A stretch of 55,708 nt of DNA from Defluviitaleaceae bacterium (GTDB lineage: Bacteria; Bacillota; Clostridia; Lachnospirales; WRAX01). Numbering within the stretch: the first letter of the stretch is position 1; each line of letters starts with the position of its first letter. Under the pieces are notes generated by a model. It had not been told where the DNA came from. It did not search any database and saw nothing but the letters and a program-made list of their open reading frames with translations. This document shows, piece after piece, positions 44,049-53,078 of this stretch. The DNA lies in NCBI GenBank assembly GCA_009779935.1, contig WRAX01000013.1:1-55708 (forward strand), in the 5' to 3' direction. A program made the translations under genes and the position numbers.

Positions 44049-45305
44049 TTATTTTGCAAGCCCTATGGGGTGGGGGCGAAATTGGCTTGTGCCGTCACCT
44101 AACAAGCTCCATTGGTGCGCCCACACAGTGTTTGCGCCCCAAGCGTATATTGCACCATCATTGGTTATGGCAAAGGTGCGTGGGCCAACCACCCATCCAT
44201 GGTCAAATATATAGTAGGTTGGCACTACCGTTGTCACATTCTCCAAAATCCGCACCGGGGAAAGGCGCACACCTGTGCCGGCATCATCATGGGCAAGCCA
44301 GCGCACCCCATCCTCAAAGCCGCCGTCAAGGGCATATTCCCAAAGATGGTCAGGTGGGTTTCGCAAAAGCCCCTCGCCCCATGTCCACAAGCCGCCATCC
44401 CGGTCTATGGCGTAAGCGTTATTTCCGCTTGCTGTAATATACGTAATATTTTCCATGATCAATACAGGTTCATCCCTGTCAATTGTTGTGCCGTCTCCCA
44501 GTAATGGGCTACTACGCCAATGGCTGGGCAAGCGGTTACGCCCCCATGCCCACAAGCCGCCCTTTTCATCAATTTTGAAGTATGCGCCGTTAAGGCTGAC
44601 AGTGTATGATGAGGGAGCCGGCACAAAAGGCACGGGGTAAAGCTGTTCCCCGCCCCAGCGCAGGTGTTGACCGTTACGGGTTACGGCATAGCCGCCATCA
44701 CGGGTAGGTGTGACGGTTGCTACATTTTCAAGGATTTGTACGGGGCGCAACCTATCCTCCTTATACCCGTCCCCTAAGGCCACAGGCCAAGGGGAATGCC
44801 AACCACTGCCGGCACCCCAGCCCCATAAAACGCCGCTTGTATCAATTGCATAGGCATGCCAAACCCCAAGTCCCACATGGCTATTGTTGGAAAGCTTAGG
44901 CATGGCTATGTAAGCCACATTATCCATAATATGTACGGGCAAAAGGCGATCATCCCTTGTGCCATCCCCTATTTGCCCGGACCAGTTGCTGCCCCATCCC
45001 CAAAGCTGGTTGTCATGGGTTATGGCAAAGGAAACATCATGCCCTGCAAGGGCATATCGAACATTTTCCATTATCATCAGGGGCTGTTTGTGCACTTGGT
45101 TTGTGCCATCGCCGGTAAATCCGCCGCCCCAGCTCCACAATGTCCCATCACTTTTCACGGCAAGATTGCTGTGCCCTGCCGCAGAAACCTGCACAACCAC
45201 AACATCATCATTGTAGGATTCGCCTGCATCATCCCCGCTATCCACCCCGCAGGCGGTTAGGGCAAGGGCGAAAAACCCTATGGTTGCCAGCAAAAATTTT
45301 CTCAT
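44049..45305 (-). CDS. RCC1-repeat lipoprotein
   Basis: 418 residues. Signal peptide with lipobox LTAC, then about six or seven repeats of the RCC1 beta-propeller type, each with a signature like LWSWGGGFTGDGT, LWGWGSNWSGQIGDGT or IYAWGANTVWAH and ending in an ILENV- or IMENV-type block. Probably a seven-bladed propeller displayed on the outer face of the membrane, binding an unknown partner. Its ATG overlaps the DUF2809 stop (ATGA). Confidence 0.88.
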   Translation of the reverse strand: MRKFLLATIGFFALALTACGVDSGDDAGESYNDDVVVVQVSAAGHSNLAVKSDGTLWSWGGGFTGDGTNQVHKQPLMIMENVRYALAGHDVSFAITHDNQLWGWGSNWSGQIGDGTRDDRLLPVHIMDNVAYIAMPKLSNNSHVGLGVWHAYAIDTSGVLWGWGAGSGWHSPWPVALGDGYKEDRLRPVQILENVATVTPTRDGGYAVTRNGQHLRWGGEQLYPVPFVPAPSSYTVSLNGAYFKIDEKGGLWAWGRNRLPSHWRSSPLLGDGTTIDRDEPVLIMENITYITASGNNAYAIDRDGGLWTWGEGLLRNPPDHLWEYALDGGFEDGVRWLAHDDAGTGVRLSPVRILENVTTVVPTYYIFDHGWVVGPRTFAITNDGAIYAWGANTVWAHQWSLLGDGTSQFRPHPIGLAK

Positions 45306-45676
45306 CTTTTATTCCTCCAAATCTCAAAAGCAAAAATTAGAATGCAGCCGATGGCATACATTACCAAATCCCACCAGTCAAATGTGGTGCCGATTATCAC
45401 CCGCCAAAATCGAGAATCTCCCAGCCCCAATATGTATACAAGATTAAAGTATTGTCCCGCCTCCACCAAAGCGGCAAAAGCAAAAATACCCAAGGGCAAC
45501 CATTTCCAGCGGTTTTGTATAAAAGTGCGCAGGGCACAATAAATCAAAATAACAATAAGCACATCACCGAAATGGTAGCGGATAAAGCCGCCCGGCACCC
45601 ATAAGGCGATTGCCGCAACACTTGCCAATAAAACCAAAAATGCAAGCAAATATTTCCAGTTAAACTTTATTTTCAT
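45302..45676 (-). CDS. DUF2809 family membrane protein
   Basis: 124 residues with four predicted membrane helices; contains HFGDVLIVILIYCALRTFI and TTFDWWDLVMYAIGC, the features of DUF2809. Function unknown. The start at ATG 45676 lies 17 bases inside the MATE gene end. Confidence 0.8.
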   Translation of the reverse strand: MKIKFNWKYLLAFLVLLASVAAIALWVPGGFIRYHFGDVLIVILIYCALRTFIQNRWKWLPLGIFAFAALVEAGQYFNLVYILGLGDSRFWRVIIGTTFDWWDLVMYAIGCILIFAFEIWRNKR

Positions 45677-47033
45677 TGGTGGCATCCTCATCAGTTTTTG
45701 GCAATTTTTTCATGTTAAAATAGTGCCACAGCAGTACCCAGGTGCTTCGGATGGTCATGGCGGCAGCAATTGCCCACCACACACCGGTTACGCCAAGGGC
45801 GGTGGCCGCAAGGGCAAAAACAAGGGCAACACGCACCACATTACTGGAAACACTGGCAATTGTTGGCTTCATGGTCATGCCGCGCCCACGGAAACTGCCC
45901 GCCGCTACCCCTTCCAAGCAAAACAGGATTTGGGCAAGGGCAACAATCCGTAGATAGTCCCCCGCAATTTGGATGCTTTCGGGATTATCAAGAAAGATGG
46001 ACACAAAAGCTTCCGCCCCAAAAAATAGGGTTACAGTCATCACAACACCGTAAATGCCCATGAAAGTGTATGCTACCCGCACCGTGCGGCGCATACGTCC
46101 CCACTTTTTTGCGCCAAAATTTTGCCCGATAAAAGCAGTAATGGCGGATGCAAAACCGCCGCCCACCATAAATGACAGGCTTTCCACCTGCATACCTACC
46201 TGATGCGCCGCCACGGCACTATCACCAAAGCTAACAATAACCCCGGTCATAAGCATAAAGGAGATTGTAAATAAAATAGATTCTGCCGCAACGGGCGTTC
46301 CCCATCTAAAAATTTGTTTAATTTTGCTACCTACCATACGTGCAAATGGCGCAAAGGTGGGAAATGGCCTGTCCCTATACTTTGTCATCGCCCAAATTTT
46401 TAGGCTTATGTTAAAAATATTGGAAACGATGATGCTTAAAGCCGCACCTGCAATGCCCATGTTAAGCACAAATATAAAAATAGGGCTTAAAATAATATTT
46501 AACACCAATGCGGCGGAGTTTATGACGAAGGGCACCTTTGTATTGCCAAAGCCACCAAAAACCCCGGTGATGGCAAAATGGCCAAAGGTTAGGGGTATTG
46601 CGATAGCGGCAATGCCTAAATAAAGCTGGGCCTGGTCTGCCACATAAGGGTTTTCGATGCCGAAAAGCCCCAACAAAGGCACACGCAGGGCTATCAAAAA
46701 TACGGCGAAAGCTGCACCGGTGATAAGTGCCAGCATAAAGCCGTTTTGGGCAAAGGATTTTGCCGTGCCCGGGTCACCCTTGCCCATGTTTTGGCTAACG
46801 CCGATCTCTGCACCAATGCGGCAAAGCATAATAAGGGAAAAGGATAGCCAAATAAACTGGCTGCCAAGCCCCGCCGCCGCTACATACTCCTCCCCCAAAT
46901 AAGATAGCCAAAACATATTGGTAAGGTTGTATGCGGACTGGAAAAGGCTGGTAGCCATAATGGGCAGGGATAATTTTAATAGCCGCTTAAATATGGGTCC
47001 TTCTGTTAAGTTGTATTTACTTGCTTTGCTCAA
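45660..47033 (-). CDS. MATE family efflux transporter
   Basis: 457 residues, 12 membrane helices in two homologous halves (NLTNMFWLSYLGEEYVAAAG near the start; GDSAVAAHQVGMQVESLSF in the second half). Exports cations or drugs in exchange for Na+ or H+. First gene of an operon MATE-DUF2809-RCC1-ABC exporter, downstream of the gpr terminator. Confidence 0.92.
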   Translation of the reverse strand: MSKASKYNLTEGPIFKRLLKLSLPIMATSLFQSAYNLTNMFWLSYLGEEYVAAAGLGSQFIWLSFSLIMLCRIGAEIGVSQNMGKGDPGTAKSFAQNGFMLALITGAAFAVFLIALRVPLLGLFGIENPYVADQAQLYLGIAAIAIPLTFGHFAITGVFGGFGNTKVPFVINSAALVLNIILSPIFIFVLNMGIAGAALSIIVSNIFNISLKIWAMTKYRDRPFPTFAPFARMVGSKIKQIFRWGTPVAAESILFTISFMLMTGVIVSFGDSAVAAHQVGMQVESLSFMVGGGFASAITAFIGQNFGAKKWGRMRRTVRVAYTFMGIYGVVMTVTLFFGAEAFVSIFLDNPESIQIAGDYLRIVALAQILFCLEGVAAGSFRGRGMTMKPTIASVSSNVVRVALVFALAATALGVTGVWWAIAAAMTIRSTWVLLWHYFNMKKLPKTDEDATNENKV

Positions 47034-47039
47034 AATAAA

Positions 47040-47075
47040 GCCCCCTTTGTGATATTATTTTATCACAAAGGGGGC
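47040..47075 (-). terminator. gpr operon terminator
   Basis: GCCCCCTTTGTGATA (47040-47054) pairs perfectly with TATCACAAAGGGGGC (47061-47075). On the minus strand the stem is followed by TTTATTTT, so it ends the rnhA-rlmH-gpr transcript just before the MATE gene. Confidence 0.88.
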
Positions 47076-47115
47076 GCAAGGTCAAATAAAGTTTCGTTTA
47101 ATAGGTGCGGGTGGG

Positions 47116-48102
47116 CTAGTACATAAAGCGGTTTATATCATCCATATCAATGCCTTTGTGCATGGCTATGTTAATGCCGTTTGCAATTATACCCGCCAGC
47201 CACTTCACCACCTCCCCAATCTCCTTGGGGGTGACAAACATATTACCCACGGCGGGCTCCAAGCTATTGCGGATAACGGCATATTTATCCTGCTCTTCCA
47301 ATTGGGTTAGCATTCTAAAAAATTCCGCCCCGTCCCGCAGGTGTTCGGGTGCTTCTTCCGCCATGCCGGCCAAGAAAATATCCAGCGTGTCATTTACAAA
47401 AGTTGCCGCATCCACCACCGTCGGCACTCCAATAGCGATAACCGGCACGCCCAGTGTGGCTTCATCAAGGGCGGCACGGCGGTTACCCACGCCCGCCCCG
47501 GGGGATATGCCCGTATCTGTTAACTGTATTGTTTGATTAATACGGTTTATACTGCGTGCCGCAAGGGCATCAATGGCGATAACCAGTTGGGGGCACACAT
47601 TGCCCACCAGCCCCTTAACCACCTCCGCCGTTTCGATACCCGTCATACCCATTACGCCGGGGGCAAGGGCGGATATGGGGCGCAGGCCGCCAAGCAACTC
47701 CTCGGGCAACGTACCCATAATATGCCGTGTTACCAGCACCCCTTCCACCACCTTGGGGCCCAGCGCATCCGGTGTTACATCACGGTTACCAAGTCCGATA
47801 ACAAGCACCGTGCCATTATCATCAATACCAAGACCATCCCGAAGCAGGGCAAGCTGCCTCACCAAAATCCCCATTATTTCCTCGTGTGCTGTGAAGTTGT
47901 TTTGCTTGATTTCGGGGGATTCTATGGTGATGTAGCTGCCCATGGGCTTTCCCAGTGTGTTTGCCCCCTGCTCGTCCACCACATGTATGGTGGTTATTTT
48001 GGTGCTGTCCTGCTCTACCACATCCATCTCGATACCTGTTAAATTGTCGGTATCAAGCCCCTCGGCCATTTCCATTGCCAAGTCGGTGTAAATATTTTGC
48101 AT
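47116..48102 (-). CDS. gpr: GPR endopeptidase (germination protease)
   Basis: 328 residues. Degrades small acid-soluble spore proteins at germination; made as a zymogen in the forespore. IYTDLAMEMAEG near the N-terminus, VIGLGNRDVTPDALGPKVV, ISALAPGVMGMTGIET, IDALAARSINRINQTIQL and ISPGAGVGNRRAAL are diagnostic. This gene is strong evidence that the organism forms endospores. Confidence 0.97.
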   Translation of the reverse strand: MQNIYTDLAMEMAEGLDTDNLTGIEMDVVEQDSTKITTIHVVDEQGANTLGKPMGSYITIESPEIKQNNFTAHEEIMGILVRQLALLRDGLGIDDNGTVLVIGLGNRDVTPDALGPKVVEGVLVTRHIMGTLPEELLGGLRPISALAPGVMGMTGIETAEVVKGLVGNVCPQLVIAIDALAARSINRINQTIQLTDTGISPGAGVGNRRAALDEATLGVPVIAIGVPTVVDAATFVNDTLDIFLAGMAEEAPEHLRDGAEFFRMLTQLEEQDKYAVIRNSLEPAVGNMFVTPKEIGEVVKWLAGIIANGINIAMHKGIDMDDINRFMY

Positions 48103-48149
48103 AAAATGTCTCCAATCATCTTTTTATGCAAGTATTCCCAAATTTGCGG

Positions 48150-48584
48150 CTATTTATGATAGGGTTCGTTATTAAGTATGCGGCAGGCACGGTAAATTTG
48201 CTCCAATAAAAAAATCCGTGCCATTTGGTGGGTAAACGTCATAGCGGACATGGACAGGCGCATATGGCAGGCATTTAGCACCGCATCCCCAAGCCCCTCG
48301 CTACCGCCAATAACAAATTCCAAGTGGCTGTTGCCATTTGTTGCCAGCTTGCTTAAACTTTCCGCAAACCCCTCGCTTGACAGGGCTTTGCCCCCTATCG
48401 CCATGGCAATTTTGTGTGATGATGGTGAAAGATGTTTCAAAATCCTGTCATCATCTGCAACCTCTACAATATTCAGTTTGCCGTAAGGGGTAAGCCGCTT
48501 AACAAATTCCGCCTGTGCCGACCGCAAATAATCCTCTTTAAGCCCGCCAACGCAAACCACAGTAATTTTACCAAATTTATACAT
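48150..48584 (-). CDS. rlmH: 23S rRNA (pseudouridine1915-N3) methyltransferase RlmH
   Basis: 144 residues, a SPOUT methyltransferase. ITVVCVGGLKEDYLRSA at the start, SAM-binding EFVIGGSEGLGDAVLNAC, and the C-terminal HQMARIFLLEQIYRACRIL, all characteristic. Start ATG 48584 overlaps the rnhA end by eight bases. Confidence 0.95.
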   Translation of the reverse strand: MYKFGKITVVCVGGLKEDYLRSAQAEFVKRLTPYGKLNIVEVADDDRILKHLSPSSHKIAMAIGGKALSSEGFAESLSKLATNGNSHLEFVIGGSEGLGDAVLNACHMRLSMSAMTFTHQMARIFLLEQIYRACRILNNEPYHK

Positions 48585-49041
48585 TATACCCCTCATCTTC
48601 GGCAAAATCGCCTGTTTCAATGGCGGCACGGGCAAGCCCGTCACAACGGTTGTTTTCCACATTGCTGGCATGCCCCTTCACCCAAACAAATTCCACCTTA
48701 TGTTTGTCCAACAGGGGCAGCAACCGTTCCCACAAATCCACATTAACTGCCATTTCGCTTTTGTTGCGCTTCCAGCCATTTGCCTGCCAGCGTTGCACCC
48801 ACCCTTTTTCGATGGCATCCACCAAATATCGGCTGTCGCTGTATAGGTGCACGGTGCACGGCTCTTTTAATGCTTCTAAACCGACAATAGCCGCCATTAT
48901 TTCCATGCGGTTGTTGGTTGTCAGCTTATATGCTCCTTGCATCTCCTTACGATGTTTGCTGTGTAGCAAAACCACCCCAAAGCCGCCGGGCCCCGGGTTG
49001 CCGGAGCACGCCCCGTCTGTATATATGTCAACATTCTTCAT
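48577..49041 (-). CDS. rnhA: Ribonuclease HI
   Basis: 154 residues. Cleaves RNA in RNA-DNA hybrids. DEDD residues are visible in IYTDGACSGNPGPGGFG, TNNRMEIMAAIVGLEAL and LYSDSRYLVDAI, with WVKGHASNVENNRCDGLA. Start ATG 49041 with GGAGGG upstream. First gene of the rnhA-rlmH-gpr operon. Confidence 0.96.
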   Translation of the reverse strand: MKNVDIYTDGACSGNPGPGGFGVVLLHSKHRKEMQGAYKLTTNNRMEIMAAIVGLEALKEPCTVHLYSDSRYLVDAIEKGWVQRWQANGWKRNKSEMAVNVDLWERLLPLLDKHKVEFVWVKGHASNVENNRCDGLARAAIETGDFAEDEGYNV

Positions 49042-49066
49042 TGTCACCCTCCAAATTCATTAAACA

Positions 49067-49095
49067 AGTATATCATAACCCATCTTGACCCGCAA
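49067..49095 (-). promoter_or_regulatory. Promoter of rnhA-rlmH-gpr
   Basis: Minus strand: -35 TTGCGG (49090-49095), 17-base spacer, -10 TATACT (49067-49072). Its -35 overlaps the -35 of the divergent uvrC promoter. Confidence 0.6.
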
Positions 49096-49113
49096 GGGGA
49101 TTTGGGGTATTAT
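49085..49113 (+). promoter_or_regulatory. Promoter of uvrC
   Basis: -35 TTGACC (49085-49090), 17-base spacer, -10 TATTAT (49108-49113), about 20 bases before the uvrC start. Confidence 0.65.
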
Positions 49114-49133
49114 TATAGTGCGGAGGTGATACA

Positions 49134-50969
49134 ATGTTTGATATGACAGAGGAGTTAAAACGCCTACCCCAGCGGCCGGGTATATATATGTTTATAACTG
49201 CTGCCGAAGAAATTGTATATGTGGGCAAGGCGAAAAACCTGCGCAACCGTGTGCGGTCCTATTTTACACAAGCAAATTTGATACACACAAAGGTGCGCAA
49301 TATACGTGCCGTAACCCAGCGTTTTGAGTATATTGTAACCGAAACAGAAACCGAGGCTTTGGTGTTGGAATGCAACCTTATCAAAGAGCATCAGCCCCGC
49401 TACAATGTGCTGTTAAAGGACGATAAAAGCTATCCCTATATAAAAGTAACTATTGGTGAGGATTTTCCAAGGGTTTTTTCCACAAGAGATTATGATGAGG
49501 ATGGCAACAAATATTTTGGGCCTTTTACATCCAGCTTTGCCGTGGCACAAACCTTGGAGCAGATACACAAAATTTGGCCTTTGCGCCGCACCGCCAAAAA
49601 GATTGTGGACGGCGAAAAAACCGGCCGCCCATGCTTAAATTACCACATCGGCTTATGCCCCGGCCCATGCGGCCTGCATATTACCAAGGAAGAATATGGC
49701 GCACGCATTGCCCAAATTTTGGAATTTTTATCGGGCAAGCATGCGGCGGTTGTGCGCCAACTACACACCCAAATGGAGCAAGCCGCAGAGGAGTTGCTTT
49801 TCGAGAAAGCGGCAGATTTACGGGATAAAATTGCCGCCATCAAGCGCATTAACGAAGCACAACAAGCCGAGCGTATCTCCGAGGGCGACCAGGACATAAT
49901 CGCCTTTGCAGCAGGTGGGGACGAAGCCCTGTTTCAAGTATTTTTTATCCGTGATGGCAAGATGACAGGGCGTGAGCATTTAATGGTTTATGGTGTAGAA
50001 AACACCGAATCCACCGCCGTTATGACCCAATTTGTAACCCAATTTTACAGCGGCACGCCTTTTGTGCCAAAAGAGCTTATTTTGCAACATCCTATTGAGG
50101 ATGAGGATGTTATAAAGGCATGGCTTGCCCAAGAGCGGGGCAAAAAAGTTGCAATAAGCGTGCCAAGCCGCGGGGACAAGTTAAAGCTGGTAAAATTGGC
50201 AGAAAACAATGCAATTATCACATTAGAGCAGTTTGGAAAGCATATTAAGCGGGAAGAGGAGCGCACCACGGGCGCAATGGAAGAAATCCGCACCGCCCTT
50301 GGCATTGATGGTCAGTTTTTCCGCATAGAAGCTTATGATATTTCAAATATCCAGGGTTATGAAAATGTGGGCTCCATGGTGGTTTTTGAAGGGGGCAAAG
50401 CCCGCCGAAATGATTATCGCAAATTTAAGATAAAGTCCCTTATAGGTGGCGATGCTAATGATTATGCCGCCATGCAAGAGGTACTGCACCGCCGCCTGCG
50501 CCGTTACGAGGATGGCGACAGCAAATTTGCACGCCTGCCCGATATTATTTTTGTGGATGGGGGCAAGGGACATATTTCTGCCGCACAGGAGGTGTTGGAC
50601 GGCATGCGCCTTGATATACCCATTTGCGGCATGGTTAAAGACGATAGGCACAGAACCCGTGCATTACTTTACAAGGGCGAAGAGGTTACAATGCCCCTTG
50701 GGGGCGAGGGCTTTAAGCTTATCACCCGCATACAAGAGGAAGTGCACCGCTTTGCACTGGAATACCACCGCAAACTACGCTCCAAAGCCGCAACCAAATC
50801 CGTGCTGGATGATATACCCGGCGTGGGCGATGCCCGCCGCAAAGCCCTTTTGATAAAATTTGGCACAGTAGAAGCAATTAAAGCGGCCACCGAAGAACAG
50901 CTTGCCGAAACCCCGGGCGTAAATAAAAAAGCCGCCAAAGCCATAGTTGACTTTTTTAGCGGCTCGTAA
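49134..50969 (+). CDS. uvrC: Excinuclease ABC subunit C
   Basis: 611 residues. Makes both incisions in nucleotide excision repair. N-terminal GIY-YIG nuclease (RPGIYMFITAAEEIVYVGKAKNLRNR is the region at 16-41), Cys-rich RPCLNYHIGLCPGPC, UVR motif (about 205-235), RNase H-like nuclease (AYDISNIQGYENVGSMVVF) and C-terminal tandem HhH (LDDIPGVGDARRKALL, ETPGVNKKAAKAIV). Start ATG 49134 with GGAGGTG upstream. Confidence 0.97.
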   Translation: MFDMTEELKRLPQRPGIYMFITAAEEIVYVGKAKNLRNRVRSYFTQANLIHTKVRNIRAVTQRFEYIVTETETEALVLECNLIKEHQPRYNVLLKDDKSYPYIKVTIGEDFPRVFSTRDYDEDGNKYFGPFTSSFAVAQTLEQIHKIWPLRRTAKKIVDGEKTGRPCLNYHIGLCPGPCGLHITKEEYGARIAQILEFLSGKHAAVVRQLHTQMEQAAEELLFEKAADLRDKIAAIKRINEAQQAERISEGDQDIIAFAAGGDEALFQVFFIRDGKMTGREHLMVYGVENTESTAVMTQFVTQFYSGTPFVPKELILQHPIEDEDVIKAWLAQERGKKVAISVPSRGDKLKLVKLAENNAIITLEQFGKHIKREEERTTGAMEEIRTALGIDGQFFRIEAYDISNIQGYENVGSMVVFEGGKARRNDYRKFKIKSLIGGDANDYAAMQEVLHRRLRRYEDGDSKFARLPDIIFVDGGKGHISAAQEVLDGMRLDIPICGMVKDDRHRTRALLYKGEEVTMPLGGEGFKLITRIQEEVHRFALEYHRKLRSKAATKSVLDDIPGVGDARRKALLIKFGTVEAIKAATEEQLAETPGVNKKAAKAIVDFFSGS

Positions 50970-50988
50970 TCGGTTTGGGCAAGCAGTA

Positions 50989-51402
50989 TCACATAAAATA
51001 GTTAAAATAGAGAAATTCTTTAATCAACCCTACCGCCACCCACACTGGTGCATAGTCCAAGCGGATAACGCCGTGGACATTGTAGCGGGTATGGCTGTAA
51101 TCCCATGGGCACATTTTTGCAGCTTTCATGGTAATGCCCGCAGTATATTCGATTAGAAATATGGCTGCGGCGTATACAAGTCCACGTATAAACCACGGAA
51201 AGGGCTGTATCACGTGGATAAGCGGCGTCATAAACGCCGTTGCACCATAAATGAAAAACATCCAAATGGAGGTTTTTGAAGTGGCTCTACGGTCTTTGTT
51301 TATTAAAGACCCCATTCCAGTCCAAAAAACCTCCATCATCAGCCCTGCCGCACCAAAAAGCACAAATTTTAGTATCATGGGCATATTGTTGCCAATTTCC
51401 AT
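50989..51402 (-). CDS. Putative ABC-transporter type IV (CmpB-like) membrane protein
   Basis: 137 residues, four membrane helices. The C-terminal CPWDYSHTRYNVHGVIRLDY and PVWVAVGLIKEFLY fit the clostridial ABC_trans_CmpB family, whose role is unknown. No clear ribosome binding site is seen before ATG 51402; ATG 51384 is an alternative. Probably cotranscribed with the secreted protein upstream. Confidence 0.75.
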   Translation of the reverse strand: MEIGNNMPMILKFVLFGAAGLMMEVFWTGMGSLINKDRRATSKTSIWMFFIYGATAFMTPLIHVIQPFPWFIRGLVYAAAIFLIEYTAGITMKAAKMCPWDYSHTRYNVHGVIRLDYAPVWVAVGLIKEFLYFNYFM

Positions 51403-51407
51403 AATTT

Positions 51408-52001
51408 CTATTTATAAATTGGCAAAGCGTTCCCACGGTGGCCGCATGCCGGAAACTCCGCATTAACATTCTTGCCATCTACATAAATTAAAATATCCAG
51501 TTTAGCACGAATGTTGCCCATGACGAGCCATAAAGACTCGTCATGTTGGACAATGTAGGCATTGGGGTCTAATTTAATGGCGGGCTTGTGTGCCAAAATT
51601 TTCTCTATTTGTTCGTTTATGCCCGGTACATACTCAATGCCGTGATAATTGTTGTTTTCCATATTGCCGATGGTTCTGCCCCCTTGGTTGGGGGCATGAT
51701 CCGTTGTGCGGTTGCTGCGGACAAAGTATGCGCCTGCTGTTGGCACAGTTTCTTCACCATCTTGCTCGGGTGCTTGCTTTGGCACCTCTTGTGTGTCAAT
51801 CGGCGCATTTGTGGGGGTGTTTTGCGGTGCAACTTCCGGTGCAGCCTCGGGGGCTTGCAAATCCTTATCCTTTTTCTTCCAGAAAGCGGATACCGAGCTT
51901 TGCTCAAAAATCCCGTCAAACTCTGTTGCTAAGGCGGTGTGTGCCGTCACAAAACTGGCAACAACGGCGCAAGCAGCGATAGCGATAAGTTTCTTTTTCA
52001 T
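51408..52001 (-). CDS. Secreted hypothetical protein
   Basis: 197 residues. Signal peptide (1-26, AHTALAT), then a Pro/Glu/Ala-rich low-complexity linker (about 50-90), then a C-terminal domain of about 100 residues with HGIEYVPGINEQIEKIL and a Cys near the end. The linker suggests a wall-spanning exported protein. Start ATG 52001 with GGAGG upstream; the frame upstream lacks a ribosome binding site. Confidence 0.7.
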   Translation of the reverse strand: MKKKLIAIAACAVVASFVTAHTALATEFDGIFEQSSVSAFWKKKDKDLQAPEAAPEVAPQNTPTNAPIDTQEVPKQAPEQDGEETVPTAGAYFVRSNRTTDHAPNQGGRTIGNMENNNYHGIEYVPGINEQIEKILAHKPAIKLDPNAYIVQHDESLWLVMGNIRAKLDILIYVDGKNVNAEFPACGHRGNALPIYK

Positions 52002-52107
52002 TGTAAAATCCTCCTCGTTGTTTGTTTGCAACAGTGCAAAATATACACTGCTACTTAATGTTGATGATATAGTTTTGATTGAGGAGTATAAAAAAATGCA
52101 AGGTAAT

Positions 52108-52518
52108 TTAATACAGTGGCTCACGAAAAATTTTGATGCCTTCCGGCAAATGCCTTGCACGCCCTTCTGTTAAAATAGTTATATAGTGGGAGGCGGGCAG
52201 CTGGGCGGCGTTTTTAAGCAACTTCTCCACAAAGCGATGCTCAAAATATGTTCCGCCATACTTTATCACATCACTGGACAGGTTAAGGGTTAAAGCCCCA
52301 TTTTCAAACCAAATATTTAGAATTTGTACATTTGGCGGCACAAAGGTCATCTTATCAGGGTTGATATTATTAAAAATTTTGCTAAACACCACCCAAGCTT
52401 GCTGTTCTGTTGTAAAATAAGCCGGTACCGTCATATTATAATACGCAAAATCCCCGTCTGCATTGTAGTAAAATATTTGCAACAGAACTAAGTATAAGCA
52501 GATTAGAATAGTTTTCAT
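52108..52518 (-). CDS. GerMN-domain protein
   Basis: 136 residues. N-terminal hydrophobic signal (ILICLYLVLLQIFYY), then a GerMN-like domain: TTEQQAWVVFSKIFNNI, VPPNVQILNIWFENGALTLN with LSSDVIKYGGT, and ITILTEGRARHLPEGIKI. GerMN domains occur in spore germination and sporulation proteins such as GerM. Start ATG 52518 with GGAGGTG upstream. Confidence 0.75.
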   Translation of the reverse strand: MKTILICLYLVLLQIFYYNADGDFAYYNMTVPAYFTTEQQAWVVFSKIFNNINPDKMTFVPPNVQILNIWFENGALTLNLSSDVIKYGGTYFEHRFVEKLLKNAAQLPASHYITILTEGRARHLPEGIKIFREPLY

Positions 52519-52581
52519 GGGACGCACCTCCAAGAATATTATCCCATATTTTTCCATAAAATTCAACCTGCAAAAACAACC

Positions 52582-52604
52582 AAAAAAGACGGCAGTTCGC
52601 CGCC
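52582..52604 (-). terminator. abrB-type gene terminator
   Basis: Minus strand: GGCGGC (52599-52604) pairs with GCCGTC (52588-52593), loop GAACT, followed by six T (52582-52587). It lies 20 bases after the AbrB-type gene. Confidence 0.8.
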
Positions 52605-52623
52605 TTTCATCATGTCTGACAAG

Positions 52624-52869
52624 CTAAATCAACTTAGCCAGCTCTTTGATAGTCTTTTTGGAGATCTTTTTGCCTTTGTATTCCACCAAGTCTTCCATTT
52701 CCCCTGTAAAAACATCGGCAGGCTCGTATTTTTTCAAAACGATTTTGCCTTCATCTACAAAAATTTCCATGGGGTCCCTTACGTCGATATGTAGGGTCTT
52801 TCTTAGCTCGATGGGTAACACCACACGGCCTAGTTCGTCCACTTTTCTTACAATCCCAGTTGATTTCAT
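52624..52869 (-). CDS. AbrB/SpoVT-family transition-state regulator
   Basis: 81 residues. The N-terminal SpoVT-AbrB swapped-hairpin DNA-binding domain (STGIVRKVDELGRVVLPIEL, KTLHIDVRDPMEIFVDEGKI) is textbook, followed by a short dimerisation tail with KGKKISKKTIKELAKLI. These global regulators control growth-to-sporulation switching. Start ATG 52869 after AGGAGG. The consensus promoter and terminator make it a monocistronic gene. Confidence 0.93.
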   Translation of the reverse strand: MKSTGIVRKVDELGRVVLPIELRKTLHIDVRDPMEIFVDEGKIVLKKYEPADVFTGEMEDLVEYKGKKISKKTIKELAKLI

Positions 52870-52922
52870 TTATATTACCTCCTTGTGTATAGGTTGCGTG
52901 TACCTCCCGCTGGAATAAACCC

Positions 52923-52951
52923 AGTCTAACAAAATTTTGGTAATATGTCAA
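52923..52951 (-). promoter_or_regulatory. Promoter of the AbrB-type gene
   Basis: Minus strand: -35 TTGACA (52946-52951), 17-base spacer, -10 TAGACT (52923-52928), about 55 bases before the start codon. Confidence 0.75.
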
Positions 52952-52974
52952 GTATTGTAAATTAAAACCATAAA

Positions 52975-53003
52975 TTGACATATGCAAGAAATATTTTTGT
53001 AAT
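52975..53003 (+). promoter_or_regulatory. Promoter of spmA
   Basis: -35 TTGACA (52975-52980), 17-base spacer, -10 TGTAAT (52998-53003), about 75 bases before the GTG start. Divergent from the abrB promoter; both begin TTGACATAT. Confidence 0.6.
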
Positions 53004-53078
53004 ATTTTACCTGTTCTGCCTATTTTTGACCAAGCATAACTTGTATAGCGAACACACTTGATTTGCGGGGGTTTTTAG

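Noticed and set aside
44060-44090. GGGGTGGGGGC resembling a REP element
   Set aside because: It lacks the opposite palindrome arm and GTAG; it is ordinary coding sequence of the RCC1 lipoprotein end.
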